Below, piece after piece: positions 1 through 11,327 of a stretch of 64,000 nucleotides of DNA. The DNA lies in NCBI RefSeq assembly GCF_003351745.1, contig NZ_CP031222.1, positions 3,578,207 to 3,642,206 of the forward strand, in the 5' to 3' direction. This DNA comes from Aquirhabdus parva. GTDB taxonomy: Bacteria; Pseudomonadota; Gammaproteobacteria; Pseudomonadales; Moraxellaceae. The translations under genes and the position numbers were made by a program. Positions within the stretch are counted from its first letter, which is position 1; the number at the start of each line of letters is the position of its first letter. A model generated the notes under the pieces. It did no database searches. It was given only the letters and a program-made list of their open reading frames with translations, and was not told the DNA's origin.

Positions 1-343
1 GATCATCCGGCGAACCCCAGTTCCCTTGTCCTTCGACCAAGGGATAACGATAGCTAAACGGCTGCGCCATCAATACCATCGCTTCATAACAAGCACTGTC
101 ACCATGGGGGTGGTATTTACCCAGCACGTCACCGACGGTACGGGCTGATTTCTTTGGCTTGCCCGAGTTCTTGAGGCCAAGCTCGCTCATCGCATAGACA
201 ATACGGCGCTGTACCGGTTTTAAACCATCCGCAACATGCGGCAATGCACGATCCATGATCACATACATTGCATAGTTAAGATAAGCCTGTTCCGTGAACT
301 CTGCGACGGAACGACTTTCTGTGGCGGGATTAAGACTGCTCAT
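1..343 (-). CDS. parC: DNA topoisomerase IV subunit A, N-terminal part (cut by window edge)
   Basis: ParC is the DNA-cleaving subunit of topoisomerase IV, which decatenates daughter chromosomes together with ParE. Only the first 114 codons are present; the gene runs off the left edge. The start is the ATG at 343, giving the N-terminus [10 protein letters not shown]. The family block with [16 protein letters not shown] and the quinolone-resistance region [12 protein letters not shown] are visible. Counting from this start, Ser83 and Glu87 match E. coli ParC Ser80 and Glu84, the quinolone-sensitive state. The partner gene parE lies 2 kb away on the same strand, separated by two small genes. Confidence 0.95.
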   Translation of the reverse strand, partial: MSSLNPATESRSVAEFTEQAYLNYAMYVIMDRALPHVADGLKPVQRRIVYAMSELGLKNSGKPKKSARTVGDVLGKYHPHGDSACYEAMVLMAQPFSYRYPLVEGQGNWGSPDD

Positions 344-522
344 GCGCTACCTAAATGAATGATGATCTATCATATTGACGACAGGTGACCCTGCTGCATA
401 TGCGCAGCGACCATGGACTGGGCATGGTTCAAGGTCAAAAATTGCATTTGATATTACACCAAAAAAAAGCGCTTCGTCATAGATAACCTTGCAGACGTCT
501 GCGAATGCATCAAAAAACACAT

Positions 523-558
523 AAAAAAACGACTTGGCATTGATCCAAATCGTTTTTT
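523..558 (-). terminator. Rho-independent terminator downstream of the PF10118 gene
   Basis: A 10-bp stem (528-537 with 545-554, one G-T wobble) around a 7-nt loop is flanked by an A-run on the left and a T-run on the right. It could therefore work in both directions. It lies 45 bp past the stop of the minus-strand gene ending at 603 and would keep that transcript out of parC. Confidence 0.75.
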
Positions 559-602
559 AACAAGGTATTCAGAACGTTAAAAAACACCATGCCCACATCA
601 CA

Positions 603-1478
603 TTAATGAACTTCAAAATTCAGCAATTTCTTATATTTCGCCAATAACGCTGTCGTATCATGCTGTTCTGGATGAAAATTGGGCCGAAAATAATCAAAGA
701 GATCCGGTACGATTCGCGACATGAGTCCTTTACGACCACCGTACATCATTTTCATCGCAGGCACCCAATCGCTGGGGCGCATCTTGCCGCGCTGTGCCAT
801 CAAACGCGCCATAAAGGTGGTATGGACCAAGAACAGCAAGACCATCGCCAGCGCCATCGTAGACGCGCGCGTTGCATAGGCGCGTACGCCTTTGCCATAT
901 AGTTTTTCATAGACGTTATAAGCCACCGATTTATGCTCGGTTTCTTCTACCGCATGCCACAGCCACATCTTATACATCACAGGACTATGCATAAGCTCAT
1001 GGAGGTCTTCCCGGCGCATCAGCTCAGAGGCGATGGTGGCAGTGAAGTGCTCAAGCGCACAGGTGATCCCCAACTGCAACTTGTTACTCAGATGAAAACG
1101 ATCTGCCAGCCCTAGCACCGAATCGGTCCAGCGCTCTAAGGTATCGACATCATGACCATAGGCTTTACCTGCGGCATTGAACTGGTGATGCTCTTTGGAA
1201 TGCATCGCTTCTTGTCCGATAAAAGCACTGATCTCTTTTTGCATCGCCAAATCATCTTTCAATACGCCTTCATAGCGTACCGAACGTACTGCATCAACAA
1301 AGAACTGCTCGCCAGCAGGGAATAAGGCTGACATCGCCGTTAAGAAAAACGTCACGCCCGCATCATCCGCAGCCCAAAACTCGGGCACGTCTGTGAACTC
1401 AAAATCCATACGTCTGACCGGAAAGCTGGCCTTATATGCCGATGATGAATGACCACTGGTTTTGACTTGTGCGTTCAT
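603..1478 (-). CDS. PF10118-family (COG3687) metal-binding protein, ferritin-like di-iron signature
   Basis: This 291-residue protein belongs to the family annotated as predicted metal-dependent hydrolases (PF10118/COG3687); no reaction is established. The metal ligands suggested by the sequence are E57, E90-x2-H93, E143 and E179-x2-H182. That order, E / ExxH / E / ExxH, is the classical ferritin-like di-iron pattern, so an oxygenase or hydroxylase role is at least as plausible as hydrolysis. One hydrophobic segment lies around residues 207-222. The ATG at 1478 is chosen because GAGGAAG lies just upstream; a longer reading to 1526 lacks this support. A paralogue lies at 54291-55205. Confidence 0.8.
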   Translation of the reverse strand: MNAQVKTSGHSSSAYKASFPVRRMDFEFTDVPEFWAADDAGVTFFLTAMSALFPAGEQFFVDAVRSVRYEGVLKDDLAMQKEISAFIGQEAMHSKEHHQFNAAGKAYGHDVDTLERWTDSVLGLADRFHLSNKLQLGITCALEHFTATIASELMRREDLHELMHSPVMYKMWLWHAVEETEHKSVAYNVYEKLYGKGVRAYATRASTMALAMVLLFLVHTTFMARLMAQRGKMRPSDWVPAMKMMYGGRKGLMSRIVPDLFDYFRPNFHPEQHDTTALLAKYKKLLNFEVH

Positions 1479-1645
1479 GATGTCTTCCTCAAAGTGTATG
1501 GAAGCCTCATAGATCAACAGCCCCACGATTAAACGCCTGTGTGGTCACTGGATCGACTTCTCACTTGAGTATAAAAAGCCCATGCTTTAAATCACATGGC
1601 GAATAGTGACAATGAATATTTTCTAAAAGTAAGTTTTGGGCACTC

Positions 1646-1676
1646 AAAAAAATGCCGGAAAACAAGTTTCCGGCAT
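1646..1676 (-). terminator. Rho-independent terminator of the ankyrin gene
   Basis: A perfect 10-bp inverted repeat (1652-1661 and 1667-1676) with a 5-nt loop is followed, on the minus strand, by seven T residues. It sits 27 bp past the stop codon of the ankyrin-type gene. Confidence 0.9.
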
Positions 1677-1702
1677 GGATTGATCGAGTACGCGAGAAAA
1701 GC

Positions 1703-2248
1703 TTAGTGAGCAAGAAACTCTGCGGTGGTTTGCGCGCCATGCTTGCGCAGCAGTTCCAGCGTCTCTTTTTCTTCAGGCAGTGCCTGCTCCCAGTCAATCA
1801 GGTCAAAATCAACATCAAAGAACAGGTCACAGATTGAGGACAGAATTGTCATGCCTTCGTCATCACGCTTATTCGGGTCTACTTTATGATCTAATAAGGT
1901 TTGTACGATTGGCACACAAGCCGCGCTTGCCGCATCCCACAGCGGGCCAAAGAACTCTTCCGCATCCCAGAGGTGGAGATTGGCTTTGGCATCGATTAAT
2001 GCGTTTAAAATCGCTTGATACGGCGCAAGCAGCTTTGCTTTCTCTGCTTCATCTAAGGGTTCACCAGATTCGTAGCCATCCATGACCGTTTCCCACCAGT
2101 CAAACAAGCGATCACAAATCTGAGTTGCCGGAGGGCCGTATTCTTCATCGATAAAATTGGGGTCTACTCCACCCGCCAAGAGCGCTTTGACTTGCTCAAC
2201 ATCAAGTGCTTGGATGGCTGCCGTTAATGCAACTTGGGATTCAGTCAT
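1703..2248 (-). CDS. Ankyrin-repeat-like protein
   Basis: This is a 181-residue acidic protein with ankyrin-like units. One unit near the N-terminus reads AIQALDVEQVKALLAGGVDP and another, around residues 110-130, reads VPIVQTLLDHKVDPNKRDDE. No signal peptide or membrane segment is seen, so it should be a cytoplasmic protein-binding scaffold; the partner is unknown. The ATG at 2248 follows GAGAAAG; the longer reading to 2287 has no supporting ribosome site. It lies just past the 3' end of parE, before a strong terminator. Confidence 0.75.
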   Translation of the reverse strand: MTESQVALTAAIQALDVEQVKALLAGGVDPNFIDEEYGPPATQICDRLFDWWETVMDGYESGEPLDEAEKAKLLAPYQAILNALIDAKANLHLWDAEEFFGPLWDAASAACVPIVQTLLDHKVDPNKRDDEGMTILSSICDLFFDVDFDLIDWEQALPEEKETLELLRKHGAQTTAEFLAH

Positions 2249-2350
2249 AATCTTTCTCAGTGTAGGGAATGGGGAAAACCTCGCCATGCTCGATCATGCC
2301 GCATGACGATGACGATTCATCGATTTAAAGCGCTTTCTTACTCAATATTA

Positions 2351-2388
2351 AAGACCATGCATTGCCGTGCCCATGCGACCATGGTCTT
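2351..2388 (-). terminator. Possible terminator at the end of parE
   Basis: A 9-bp inverted repeat AAGACCATG/CATGGTCTT encloses a 20-nt loop and overlaps the parE stop codon. The T-tract that follows on the minus strand is short and interrupted, so this is only a weak candidate. Confidence 0.4.
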
Positions 2389-4264
2389 AAAGTAAAACAT
2401 CAGCCAAATTACCCTTCTCTTCCAGCCAGATCTTACGATCACCAGAACGCTTCTTGGCCAAGAGCTTATCCAGTAGGCCATTGGTCAGATGGGTATCATC
2501 CATATCCAGTTGCACCAAGCGACGCGTATCTGGATCCATGGTTGTCTCACGCAGTTGCAATGGATTCATCTCACCCAATCCTTTAAATCGGGTAATCTGA
2601 GGAGCTTTGCCTTTGATCTTGGACAAGATGGCTTGCAGCTCTTCATCATCCAGTGCGTAGTGCACATCCTTACCCGCGTCAATCCGATAGAGCGGCGGCA
2701 TCGCAACAAACAAATGTCCATTTTCGATCAAAGCCGGGAAATGCTTCACAAACAAGGCGCAAAGTAAGGTCGCAATATGCAATCCATCCGAGTCCGCATC
2801 GGCAAGGATACACACCTTACCGTAACGCAGCTCAGAGAGATCATCACTGCCAGGATCGACCCCTATCGCAATCGCGATATCATGCACCTCTTGCGAACCC
2901 AACACTTCATCCGCAGAGACTTCCCAGGTATTTAAAATCTTACCGCGCAGCGGCATGATGGCTTGGAAAATCCGATTGCGTGCTTGTTTGGCACTACCAC
3001 CCGCAGAGTCCCCTTCCACCAAAAATAGTTCAGTATCTTCACGAGTCGCGCCTGAGCAGTCAGCAAGTTTGCCCGGTAATGCGGGCCCTGAAACAATCTT
3101 CTTACGCTCAACCTTCTTCGCTGCTTTTAAACGACGTCCCGCACGCTCAATCGCCATTTCCGCTAAGCGGGTGCCCACTTCTGGATTTTTGTTCAGCCAC
3201 AGTGAGAAAGCATCTTTGGCAATGTTCTGCACAATCGGTGCCGCTTCACGGCTCGACAAACGCTCTTTGGTCTGCCCGGAAAACTGAGGTTCTTGAAACT
3301 TCAGTGACAGGATGAAATTTACCCCATCCCAGACGTCATCGGCTGATAGCTTCATATTCCGTGGCAACAAGTTGCGCATTTCACAGAATTCACGCAGCGC
3401 ATCGGTGGTGCCCGTGCGCAGTCCATTGACATGCGTCCCGCCTTGCGCGGTCGGGATTAAATTGACATAGCTCTCTTGTACACTATCGCCACTTTCTTCC
3501 GACCAACATAGCACAAACTCACACGCCGCACGCTCTGCCTTGCCACTTGCCGCAAATGGCTCCACAGGCACGGTCTCACGACCTTGCAGTTCATCCTTCA
3601 GATAATCCACTAGCCCGTTTTCAAACTGCCAAGTGAGTTTCTCACCACTTTCTTCATCGGTAAAAATGACTTTCAGACCTGCGGACAAGACCGCCTTGGC
3701 TTTAAGATTATGCTTAAGTGCCCGCACCGAAAACTTGGCACTATCAAAATACTTGCCATCCGGCCAGAAGTGGACGGTAGTACCGCTCTGGCGTTTTGGA
3801 AAACCTTCAGTAGTAATCAAATCCGTGACGCGCTCGCCATGCTCAAAACTCATTCGATACTGACTGCCACCCCGTAGCACGCTGACATTAACGCGGGTCG
3901 ACAGCGCATTCACAACCGAAATCCCCACCCCATGCAAGCCACCCGAAAACTGGTAGTTATCCGTAGAAAACTTACCGCCAGCATGGAGCTTGGTCATGAT
4001 GATCTCTATACCACTTTGACCATACTCCGGATGGATATCGACTGGCATACCCCGTCCATTGTCTTGCACGGATAAGGAGCCATCTTTATACAGGATCACT
4101 TCAACCTGATTCGCATGACCCGCAAGTGCCTCATCGACTGCGTTATCGATCACCTCTTGCGCCAAATGATTCGGGCGAGTGGTATCGGTGTACATCCCGG
4201 GACGGCGACGAACAGGATCTAAACCTGAAAGAACTTCAAGCGATTCGGCAGTATATTGAGTCAC
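2387..4264 (-). CDS. parE: DNA topoisomerase IV subunit B
   Basis: ParE is the ATPase subunit of topoisomerase IV and acts with ParC to unlink chromosomes. The 625-residue length is normal for the family. The GHKL ATPase domain comes first, with the motif VIDNAVDEALAG near residue 40 and GGLHGVGISVVNAL near residue 110. The transducer follows. The TOPRIM domain has EGDSAGG at about residues 414-420 and ADADSDGLHI further on. The start MTQYTAESLEVL matches the family. The gene is transcribed on the same strand as parC, but the two are separated by the PF10118 and ankyrin genes. Confidence 0.98.
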   Translation of the reverse strand: MTQYTAESLEVLSGLDPVRRRPGMYTDTTRPNHLAQEVIDNAVDEALAGHANQVEVILYKDGSLSVQDNGRGMPVDIHPEYGQSGIEIIMTKLHAGGKFSTDNYQFSGGLHGVGISVVNALSTRVNVSVLRGGSQYRMSFEHGERVTDLITTEGFPKRQSGTTVHFWPDGKYFDSAKFSVRALKHNLKAKAVLSAGLKVIFTDEESGEKLTWQFENGLVDYLKDELQGRETVPVEPFAASGKAERAACEFVLCWSEESGDSVQESYVNLIPTAQGGTHVNGLRTGTTDALREFCEMRNLLPRNMKLSADDVWDGVNFILSLKFQEPQFSGQTKERLSSREAAPIVQNIAKDAFSLWLNKNPEVGTRLAEMAIERAGRRLKAAKKVERKKIVSGPALPGKLADCSGATREDTELFLVEGDSAGGSAKQARNRIFQAIMPLRGKILNTWEVSADEVLGSQEVHDIAIAIGVDPGSDDLSELRYGKVCILADADSDGLHIATLLCALFVKHFPALIENGHLFVAMPPLYRIDAGKDVHYALDDEELQAILSKIKGKAPQITRFKGLGEMNPLQLRETTMDPDTRRLVQLDMDDTHLTNGLLDKLLAKKRSGDRKIWLEEKGNLADVLL

Positions 4265-4378
4265 TAAACACTTATTCCTAATGTAATCATGTCGATCAAA
4301 TGATGACTAGAGATGTAGCAATACACCCCTCACTGACATGAATCGTACTGTAAATGCGACTTTAAAACAAACGCAACA

Positions 4379-4398
4379 AACTACTCCAGTGAGTAGTT
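4379..4398 (-). terminator. Possible terminator of the YqiA-type esterase gene
   Basis: A perfect 8-bp stem AACTACTC/GAGTAGTT with a 4-nt loop overlaps the stop codon at 4397. On the minus strand it is followed by a T-rich but interrupted stretch. Confidence 0.5.
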
Positions 4399-4978
4399 AA
4401 GCAAATAAAAAATCAATCATCAGCGGGATCTTGTCCGCCATATCATGCATAAAATGGTCACCACCGGCTTCAATGATCATCGGTGACTGTGCGCCATCTT
4501 GGCTATAGTAGGCCTCTGCCACGCGGTAATCGAGCACTTCATCGCCTTGTTTAAGCAACACCAAGATGCGTTCTGGATGGATTGGCACAGGCTGATATAA
4601 AGCGGCCAGATCAGCCAGATCACTTTCTGTAATTGTCCAGCCGCCGTCTGTTGTAAACCCTTGATGGCCATGGGTAAAATAACGCTGGAAGCGCTCAAAG
4701 GGACGTGTTGCAGGATTTACTAATACCGCTTTTAAGCCGTACTTGGCCACACAAACTGTTGAAAAAAAGCCCCCCAGAGAACTGCCTACCAATCCCGTAT
4801 CAGGATCACGCGCAATAATCTCACTTAGAATCTGCATCACCTGCAATGGCGGCACATTCAGATCTGGACGAAAAACTTGAATTTCAGGACGATGGATTGC
4901 GCACCAATCTGTCAGCATTTGACCTTTGATCGAGTTCGCATCGCTGTTTAGACCATGGATATAAATCAGTTGCATCAT
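4397..4978 (-). CDS. yqiA: YqiA/YcfP-type alpha/beta-fold esterase
   Basis: This is a small 193-residue cytoplasmic esterase of the UPF0227/YqiA type. The N-terminal IYIHGLNS carries the oxyanion-hole HG, the nucleophile elbow is GSSLGG near residue 65, and a C-terminal GGDHFMHD supplies the catalytic histidine. The natural substrate is unknown; the E. coli homologue hydrolyses short acyl esters. Two adjacent ATG codons (4978 and 4975) follow AGAGGTGA, and the second has the better spacing. In enterobacteria yqiA also lies beside parE, which supports the name. Confidence 0.85.
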   Translation of the reverse strand: MMQLIYIHGLNSDANSIKGQMLTDWCAIHRPEIQVFRPDLNVPPLQVMQILSEIIARDPDTGLVGSSLGGFFSTVCVAKYGLKAVLVNPATRPFERFQRYFTHGHQGFTTDGGWTITESDLADLAALYQPVPIHPERILVLLKQGDEVLDYRVAEAYYSQDGAQSPMIIEAGGDHFMHDMADKIPLMIDFLFA

Positions 4979-5346
4979 TCACCTCTCATTGCGTATCAGT
5001 ATGCCCGATCCAGATCTGAATGATCGATAAAAATCTGCGGCATAATATGAAAACTCCTTGTATCTTAACGAATCAACACTCAGGAATCCTGCTAAAACAG
5101 ATGTTTTTTCACTATCATTAGTTTAAAAATAACAATACATGACAAATAGTTAAACAATACCAACTGGTCCATATACATAAAATTGGTTACATTTTGCAAT
5201 ATGTGGTTTAGTATTGCTACTATTCAAAGTGCGTCCATGTATACATATCCTTGGCAAGCCACCTGAGCTGCCAAGGATGCGTGATTACCTTAACCCATAG
5301 AGTCAAGCCGTATCTATAAAAATACGAACCAGTCATAGAGAGTCTT
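4979..5346. other. Intergenic region between divergent esterase and lipase genes
   Basis: This 368-bp AT-rich stretch separates the minus-strand esterase from the plus-strand lipase-like gene and must hold both promoters. Apart from the promoter candidate at 5194-5223, no further gene or strong structure was seen. A minus-strand 60-codon reading frame at 5220-5402 overlaps the lipase start and looks spurious. Confidence 0.6.
5194..5223 (+). promoter_or_regulatory. Candidate sigma70 promoter for the lipase-like gene
   Basis: TTGCAA at 5194-5199 and TACTAT at 5218-5223 are 18 bp apart, about 120 bp upstream of the start at 5347. Both hexamers depart from consensus, so the call is tentative. 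Confidence 0.35.
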
Positions 5347-6654
5347 ATGCCTAGCCCAACACCTCTGCATGAACCATTTTGCAGTCTACGCAAAGCGCCC
5401 ATTACACAGGGAGATTTAATCGAAGGACTGGCACAACTGACAACAACTGGCGTGTCACGGACAACTGAGTTTGTACAAGCGATTTATCGTGAAACTTTAC
5501 TACGCTCTTTGGGTCTATACGACGAAACCAACCAAACCCCACTGCAAAAAAGCATTTCTAATCAGATTCTCTGGCTGATCCGCTATGGGGTTAAGCATGC
5601 TGGGCGTTATTCTGCACACGGTCTGCGTACATTTGGTCGTTTAAGTCCCGTACAAGCTGAAAAGCCTCTCAATGTCCCCTTACATATGTTGGTCAGCGCT
5701 TTAAATGGCATTATGGGCGATCATCTGGTCTATGACCGTAATCCGCTGGCACTCCCCATGCTCACCTATGACCGTCACGGCAAAGTGTTTAATGGCGAAC
5801 TCCGCGGCCGCGTTGTGATCTTTGTGCATGGCTTATGTATGGATATCCACAGCTGGTACCCGAGCAAATATCAGAGCATGGGTGAACAAGTCTATCGTCA
5901 ACAAGACTGCACCGTTCTCTATCTCAGCTATAACACGGGTCGCCGTATCTCTTTAAATGGCCGCTCTTTCTCAAATTTGCTGAATGATCTATATATCCGT
6001 AATCCGGATATCAGCCATATCGATATCATCGGGCATAGCATGGGTGGTCTGGTGTCACGCAGTGCGCTGTTTTACGGCAAGCAAATGGGTCTCAACTGGA
6101 TTTTACTGGTCGATCACCTAATCTGCTTAGGATCGCCGCATCAAGGGGCCCTACTTGAGCGTTTGAGCTACATGGTGCAGGACAAAGTCGGTAAGATCCC
6201 ATTCGCTGGGGCGCTTGCGCGTCTAGGCGATTTACGCAGTGCGGGCATCATTGACCTGCGCTGGGGCAGTATCCGTGATGATGACTGGGAACACTTAAAA
6301 TCCGGTCGGCGCGGCGACTTCGCGGATAATCGTAGACCTGCCCCTCTGCCCTCAAATATCAAAGCCTATTTCATGGCGGGCACCATCGAACACGAAAATG
6401 CACCCTCTAAAACCCGCGAAGCACTCGGTGATTATCTGGTCAGCGTCAAGAGCGCTCTCGGTGAACACTCAAACCCTGAGTATCAATTGAATGTCCCGCA
6501 AGAACGTAAAGCCGTGTTTTATGGTGTGGATCATATGCAATTGCAATATAGCCAACGCGCGATCGACCAAGTGCTGATCTGGCTTGCACCGCCTGAACGT
6601 ACCCCTAAACCAGTCGTCATCCCACAAAAAGATGCGATTCCGATCTCGGCTTAA
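5347..6654 (+). CDS. Alpha/beta-hydrolase, lipase-like (PGAP1/LipA type)
   Basis: This is a 435-residue alpha/beta-hydrolase. The strand-loop VVIFVHGLCMDIHSW around residue 157 gives the oxyanion hole, and IDIIGHSMGGLVSR near residue 230 is the nucleophile elbow with the catalytic serine. A histidine near the C-terminus (GVDHMQLQYS) is the likely third member of the triad. No signal peptide is evident, so it may be cytoplasmic or membrane-associated; the substrate is unknown. The roughly 140-residue N-terminal region before the hydrolase core is unassigned. The gene stands alone, convergent with the ATP synthase operon. Confidence 0.8.
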   Translation: MPSPTPLHEPFCSLRKAPITQGDLIEGLAQLTTTGVSRTTEFVQAIYRETLLRSLGLYDETNQTPLQKSISNQILWLIRYGVKHAGRYSAHGLRTFGRLSPVQAEKPLNVPLHMLVSALNGIMGDHLVYDRNPLALPMLTYDRHGKVFNGELRGRVVIFVHGLCMDIHSWYPSKYQSMGEQVYRQQDCTVLYLSYNTGRRISLNGRSFSNLLNDLYIRNPDISHIDIIGHSMGGLVSRSALFYGKQMGLNWILLVDHLICLGSPHQGALLERLSYMVQDKVGKIPFAGALARLGDLRSAGIIDLRWGSIRDDDWEHLKSGRRGDFADNRRPAPLPSNIKAYFMAGTIEHENAPSKTREALGDYLVSVKSALGEHSNPEYQLNVPQERKAVFYGVDHMQLQYSQRAIDQVLIWLAPPERTPKPVVIPQKDAIPISA

Positions 6655-6696
6655 TGATTATTCTTACTAATAATTAAAAAACTGGAAAACGATCAT

Positions 6697-6725
6697 AAAA
6701 AAAGCAGCCCTGAGGCTGCTTTTTT
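6697..6725. terminator. Bidirectional terminator between the lipase gene and the atp operon
   Basis: A perfect 7-bp stem AGCAGCC/GGCTGCT (6703-6709 and 6714-6720) with a CTGA loop has an A-run on its left and a T-run on its right. It can end both the plus-strand lipase transcript and the minus-strand atp transcript. Confidence 0.9.
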
Positions 6726-6737
6726 ATTCACGATTTC

Positions 6738-7160
6738 TTAAACTTGAGCACGATACTTATAACGTTGGAGCGTCTGCAATTGTGCAGCCGTTTCTGCCAA
6801 TACGCTTAATGCTGCTGCTGCATCAAAATCACCTTTTTGATTTGCAAGCAAGCTTTCTGCGTGTTGACGCGCTTCCAAAATTTTCGCTTCGTCCAAATTC
6901 GCGGCATGAATCGCGGTGTCCGCCAAAACAGTCACAACGTGTGGCTGCACTTCTAACACACCACCAGAGACATAGATCTGCTCTTCGTGGCCATCAGAAT
7001 GCTGCACACGCAGTGCGCTAGGCTTGAGCAAAGTCACCAAAGGCGCATGGCCCGGCAAAATACCCATTTGTCCGGCGATACCGTCAGCGATCAACATATT
7101 AATGTCACCGCTGAAGATTGAACCGCCAACACTAACGACATCACAATGCAAGGTTGCCAT
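6738..7160 (-). CDS. atpC: ATP synthase epsilon subunit
   Basis: This is the epsilon subunit of the F1 central stalk, which couples rotation to catalysis and inhibits ATP hydrolysis. At 140 residues it has the normal length. The beta-sandwich domain includes MGILPGHAPLVTLLKP around residues 32-47, and the C-terminal helical domain follows from about residue 88. It is the last gene of the operon, 39 bp after atpD, and is followed by a bidirectional terminator. Confidence 0.97.
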   Translation of the reverse strand: MATLHCDVVSVGGSIFSGDINMLIADGIAGQMGILPGHAPLVTLLKPSALRVQHSDGHEEQIYVSGGVLEVQPHVVTVLADTAIHAANLDEAKILEARQHAESLLANQKGDFDAAAALSVLAETAAQLQTLQRYKYRAQV

Positions 7161-7199
7161 GAGGCGTTCTCCTGCTTAAATTACGCGTTTAAATGACCG

Positions 7200-8618
<1,419 letters not shown>

Positions 8619-8739
8619 TCAAAATAAAATCTAGTATCAAACCTGATGTTGATCAGATATTCAGATCATGATCGACATCAGTTTCGGTTAATGCTGCTAA
8701 CTGCTGTGACACAGTTAATTCAAATTCAAACGTTTTGCG

Positions 8740-9612
8740 TTAAACCGCAGCAGCACCACCAACGATTTCGGAAATTTCCCGAGTAATCGCAGCTTGACGC
8801 AGCTTGTTGTAAACCAGTTGCAGGCTCTTAATCAAATCACCAGCATTATCAGTCGCTGCTTTCATCGCAACCATACGAGCGGCTTGCTCGGAGGCGACGT
8901 TTTCAACAACACCTTGATATACCATCGATTCGATATAACGAAGCAACAATCCATTCAATACTTTTTCTGGATCAGGCTCGTAGATGTAATCCCATGCGTG
9001 GTCGCGATGTAGACGCCAATCATTGACTTCAGCTTCTGCCAAAGGCACCAGCTGGGCAATCGTTGGTTTCTGAACCATTGCATTCACAAAGTGATTGGAG
9101 ACCAAATAAATTCGGTCGAGCTCACCATTGTCAAACGCACTCATCATGGCATGCACTGCACCAGTCAGTTGTTCCATCGACGGCGCATCACCCAATTGGG
9201 TCGTTGCCGAAATGACTTTTCCGCCAAAGCTCTTGAAGAAAGCTACCGCTTTCGATCCAATCACTGCAAACTGAACTTCAACAGATTGCTCTTGTTGTGC
9301 TTTCACATGCTGAATGACGCGTTTGAACAAGTTGATGTTCAAACCACCTGCGAGTCCACGATCAGACGACACCACAATATAACCAACACGCTTAACAGGG
9401 CGTTCGACCATATAGCGATGCTTAAACTCAGGATGTGCTTGCACTAAGTGCGCAATCACGCGGCGCATGCTTTCGGCATACGGACGTCCTGCAACCATGC
9501 GTTCTTGAGCGCGACGCATCTTACTGGCAGCAACCAATTGCATCGCACGCGTAATTTTCTGCGTACTTTTGATGCTGACCACTTTGGCGCGAATTTCTTT
9601 TAGACTTGCCAT
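8740..9612 (-). CDS. atpG: ATP synthase gamma subunit
   Basis: This 290-residue gamma subunit is the rotating shaft of F1. The N-terminal coiled-coil helix ([20 protein letters not shown]) and the C-terminal helix ([20 protein letters not shown]) are highly typical, as is [11 protein letters not shown] near residue 83. The C-terminus has the short alanine/valine tail common in gammaproteobacteria. It is separated from atpD by 136 bp, somewhat more than the other operon gaps. Confidence 0.98.
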   Translation of the reverse strand: MASLKEIRAKVVSIKSTQKITRAMQLVAASKMRRAQERMVAGRPYAESMRRVIAHLVQAHPEFKHRYMVERPVKRVGYIVVSSDRGLAGGLNINLFKRVIQHVKAQQEQSVEVQFAVIGSKAVAFFKSFGGKVISATTQLGDAPSMEQLTGAVHAMMSAFDNGELDRIYLVSNHFVNAMVQKPTIAQLVPLAEAEVNDWRLHRDHAWDYIYEPDPEKVLNGLLLRYIESMVYQGVVENVASEQAARMVAMKAATDNAGDLIKSLQLVYNKLRQAAITREISEIVGGAAAV

Positions 9613-9700
9613 ACGCTTACCATGCTTTTGTAAAAATCAGTATGTGAAGCCAGATCAGCCTTAACACCGTGATGAAGATCACAGGCTAAGGCTCAACTGA

Positions 9701-11245
9701 TTAATAGGCCTGAGTCGCTTTAAAGGCTTTGATACCTTTATGCAATTCAGCTTCGATGTCTTTATCGTAGTTTGCTGTTTCATCAATATTGGTCATTAAA
9801 GCACCATGTTGTGAACGCATAAATGCCAGCAAACCTGACTCGAAATCACCAATTTTATTCACTGGTACGTCAGTCAGATAATTTTCATTCGATGCAAAAA
9901 TTGACACAGCTTGATCAGCCAATGAGAACGGTGCGTATTGCTTTTGCTTCATCAGCTCGGTAACGCGCTGACCATGCTCAAGTTGCTTACGGGTTGTCTC
10001 ATCAAGGTCAGATGCAAACTGAGCAAATGCTGCCAATTCACGATACTGCGCCAAAGCTGTACGGATACCGCCTGACAATTTTTTGATAATCTTGGTCTGA
10101 GCTGCACCACCCACACGCGATACCGAAATACCCGCGTTAACCGCAGGACGGATGCCTGAGTTAAACAGTGATGATTCCAAGAAGATCTGACCATCGGTGA
10201 TCGAAATCACGTTGGTTGGAACGAATGCAGAGACGTCACCCGCTTGGGTTTCAATGATTGGCAATGCAGTCAATGAACCAGTCTTGCCGGTTACCGCACC
10301 GTTGGTGAACTTCTCAACATAATCAGCAGAAACGCGCGCAGCACGCTCAAGCAGACGGGAATGGAGATAGAACACGTCACCTGGGTACGCTTCACGACCT
10401 GGTGGACGACGTAACAAGAGGGAGATTTGACGATAAGCAACCGCTTGTTTTGACAAGTCATCATAGATGATCAATGCATCTTCACCACGATCACGGAAGT
10501 ATTCACCCATGGTACAGCCAGAGTATGGCGCGAGGAACAATAGTGATGCTGGATCAGAAGCACTAGCCGCCACAACAGTGGTGTACGCCAATGCGCCAGT
10601 TTCTTCGAGTTTGCGTACAACGTTAGCAATGGTCGATTGTTTCTGACCGATCGCAACATAGATACATTTAATGCCAGAATGCTTTTGAGCAATGATCGCG
10701 TCAATTGCCAAAGCAGTTTTACCAGTTTGACGGTCACCAATGATCAACTCACGTTGACCGCGACCCACTGGAATCATGGTATCAACCGCTTTATAACCAG
10801 TTTGTACTGGCTCATCAACGGATTGACGCCAGATCACGCCTGGAGCAACTTTTTCGACTTTATCAGTCAGTTTTGCATTGATCGGACCTTTGCCGTCGAT
10901 CGGGTTACCCAGCGCGTCTACAACGCGGCCAAGCAGCTCAGGACCTACTGGAACTTCAAGAATACGACCTGTACAACGGGCTTTTTGACCTTCTTGTAAG
11001 TTCAAGAAGTCACCCAGAACGACCGCGCCGACTGAATCCTGTTCTAGATTCAGTGCCATGCCATAGAGGCCGCCGTCAAATTCGATCATCTCACCATACA
11101 TTGCATCAGCCAGACCGTGAATCCGCACGATACCGTCAGATACCATGACGATAGTACCTTCGTTGCGGGCTTCGGCGCTGGTGTCCAGATCGCTGATACG
11201 CTGTTTAATGAGCGCACTGATCTCAGATGGATTCAGTTGTTGCAT
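9701..11245 (-). CDS. atpA: ATP synthase alpha subunit
   Basis: This is the non-catalytic alpha subunit of F1 (514 residues from the chosen start). The nucleotide-binding loop [10 protein letters not shown] lies near residue 169, and the signature [17 protein letters not shown] is near residue 365. The ATG at 11245 gives the family-typical N-terminus [17 protein letters not shown] and has GAGGAAA upstream; an 11-codon longer reading to 11278 is not favoured. Confidence 0.99.
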   Translation of the reverse strand: MQQLNPSEISALIKQRISDLDTSAEARNEGTIVMVSDGIVRIHGLADAMYGEMIEFDGGLYGMALNLEQDSVGAVVLGDFLNLQEGQKARCTGRILEVPVGPELLGRVVDALGNPIDGKGPINAKLTDKVEKVAPGVIWRQSVDEPVQTGYKAVDTMIPVGRGQRELIIGDRQTGKTALAIDAIIAQKHSGIKCIYVAIGQKQSTIANVVRKLEETGALAYTTVVAASASDPASLLFLAPYSGCTMGEYFRDRGEDALIIYDDLSKQAVAYRQISLLLRRPPGREAYPGDVFYLHSRLLERAARVSADYVEKFTNGAVTGKTGSLTALPIIETQAGDVSAFVPTNVISITDGQIFLESSLFNSGIRPAVNAGISVSRVGGAAQTKIIKKLSGGIRTALAQYRELAAFAQFASDLDETTRKQLEHGQRVTELMKQKQYAPFSLADQAVSIFASNENYLTDVPVNKIGDFESGLLAFMRSQHGALMTNIDETANYDKDIEAELHKGIKAFKATQAY

Positions 11246-11327
11246 TGCGCTTTCCTCAATTTGTTTTTGAAAAATCAAAAAATACTTTTAAAAAAATAGC
11301 TTTCGTACTGCTGGCGACGATGTTAAA

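Noticed and set aside
491-502. 12-bp palindrome GCAGACGTCTGC upstream of parC
   Set aside because: Short palindromes of this size occur by chance and no promoter boxes align with it; kept only as a note.
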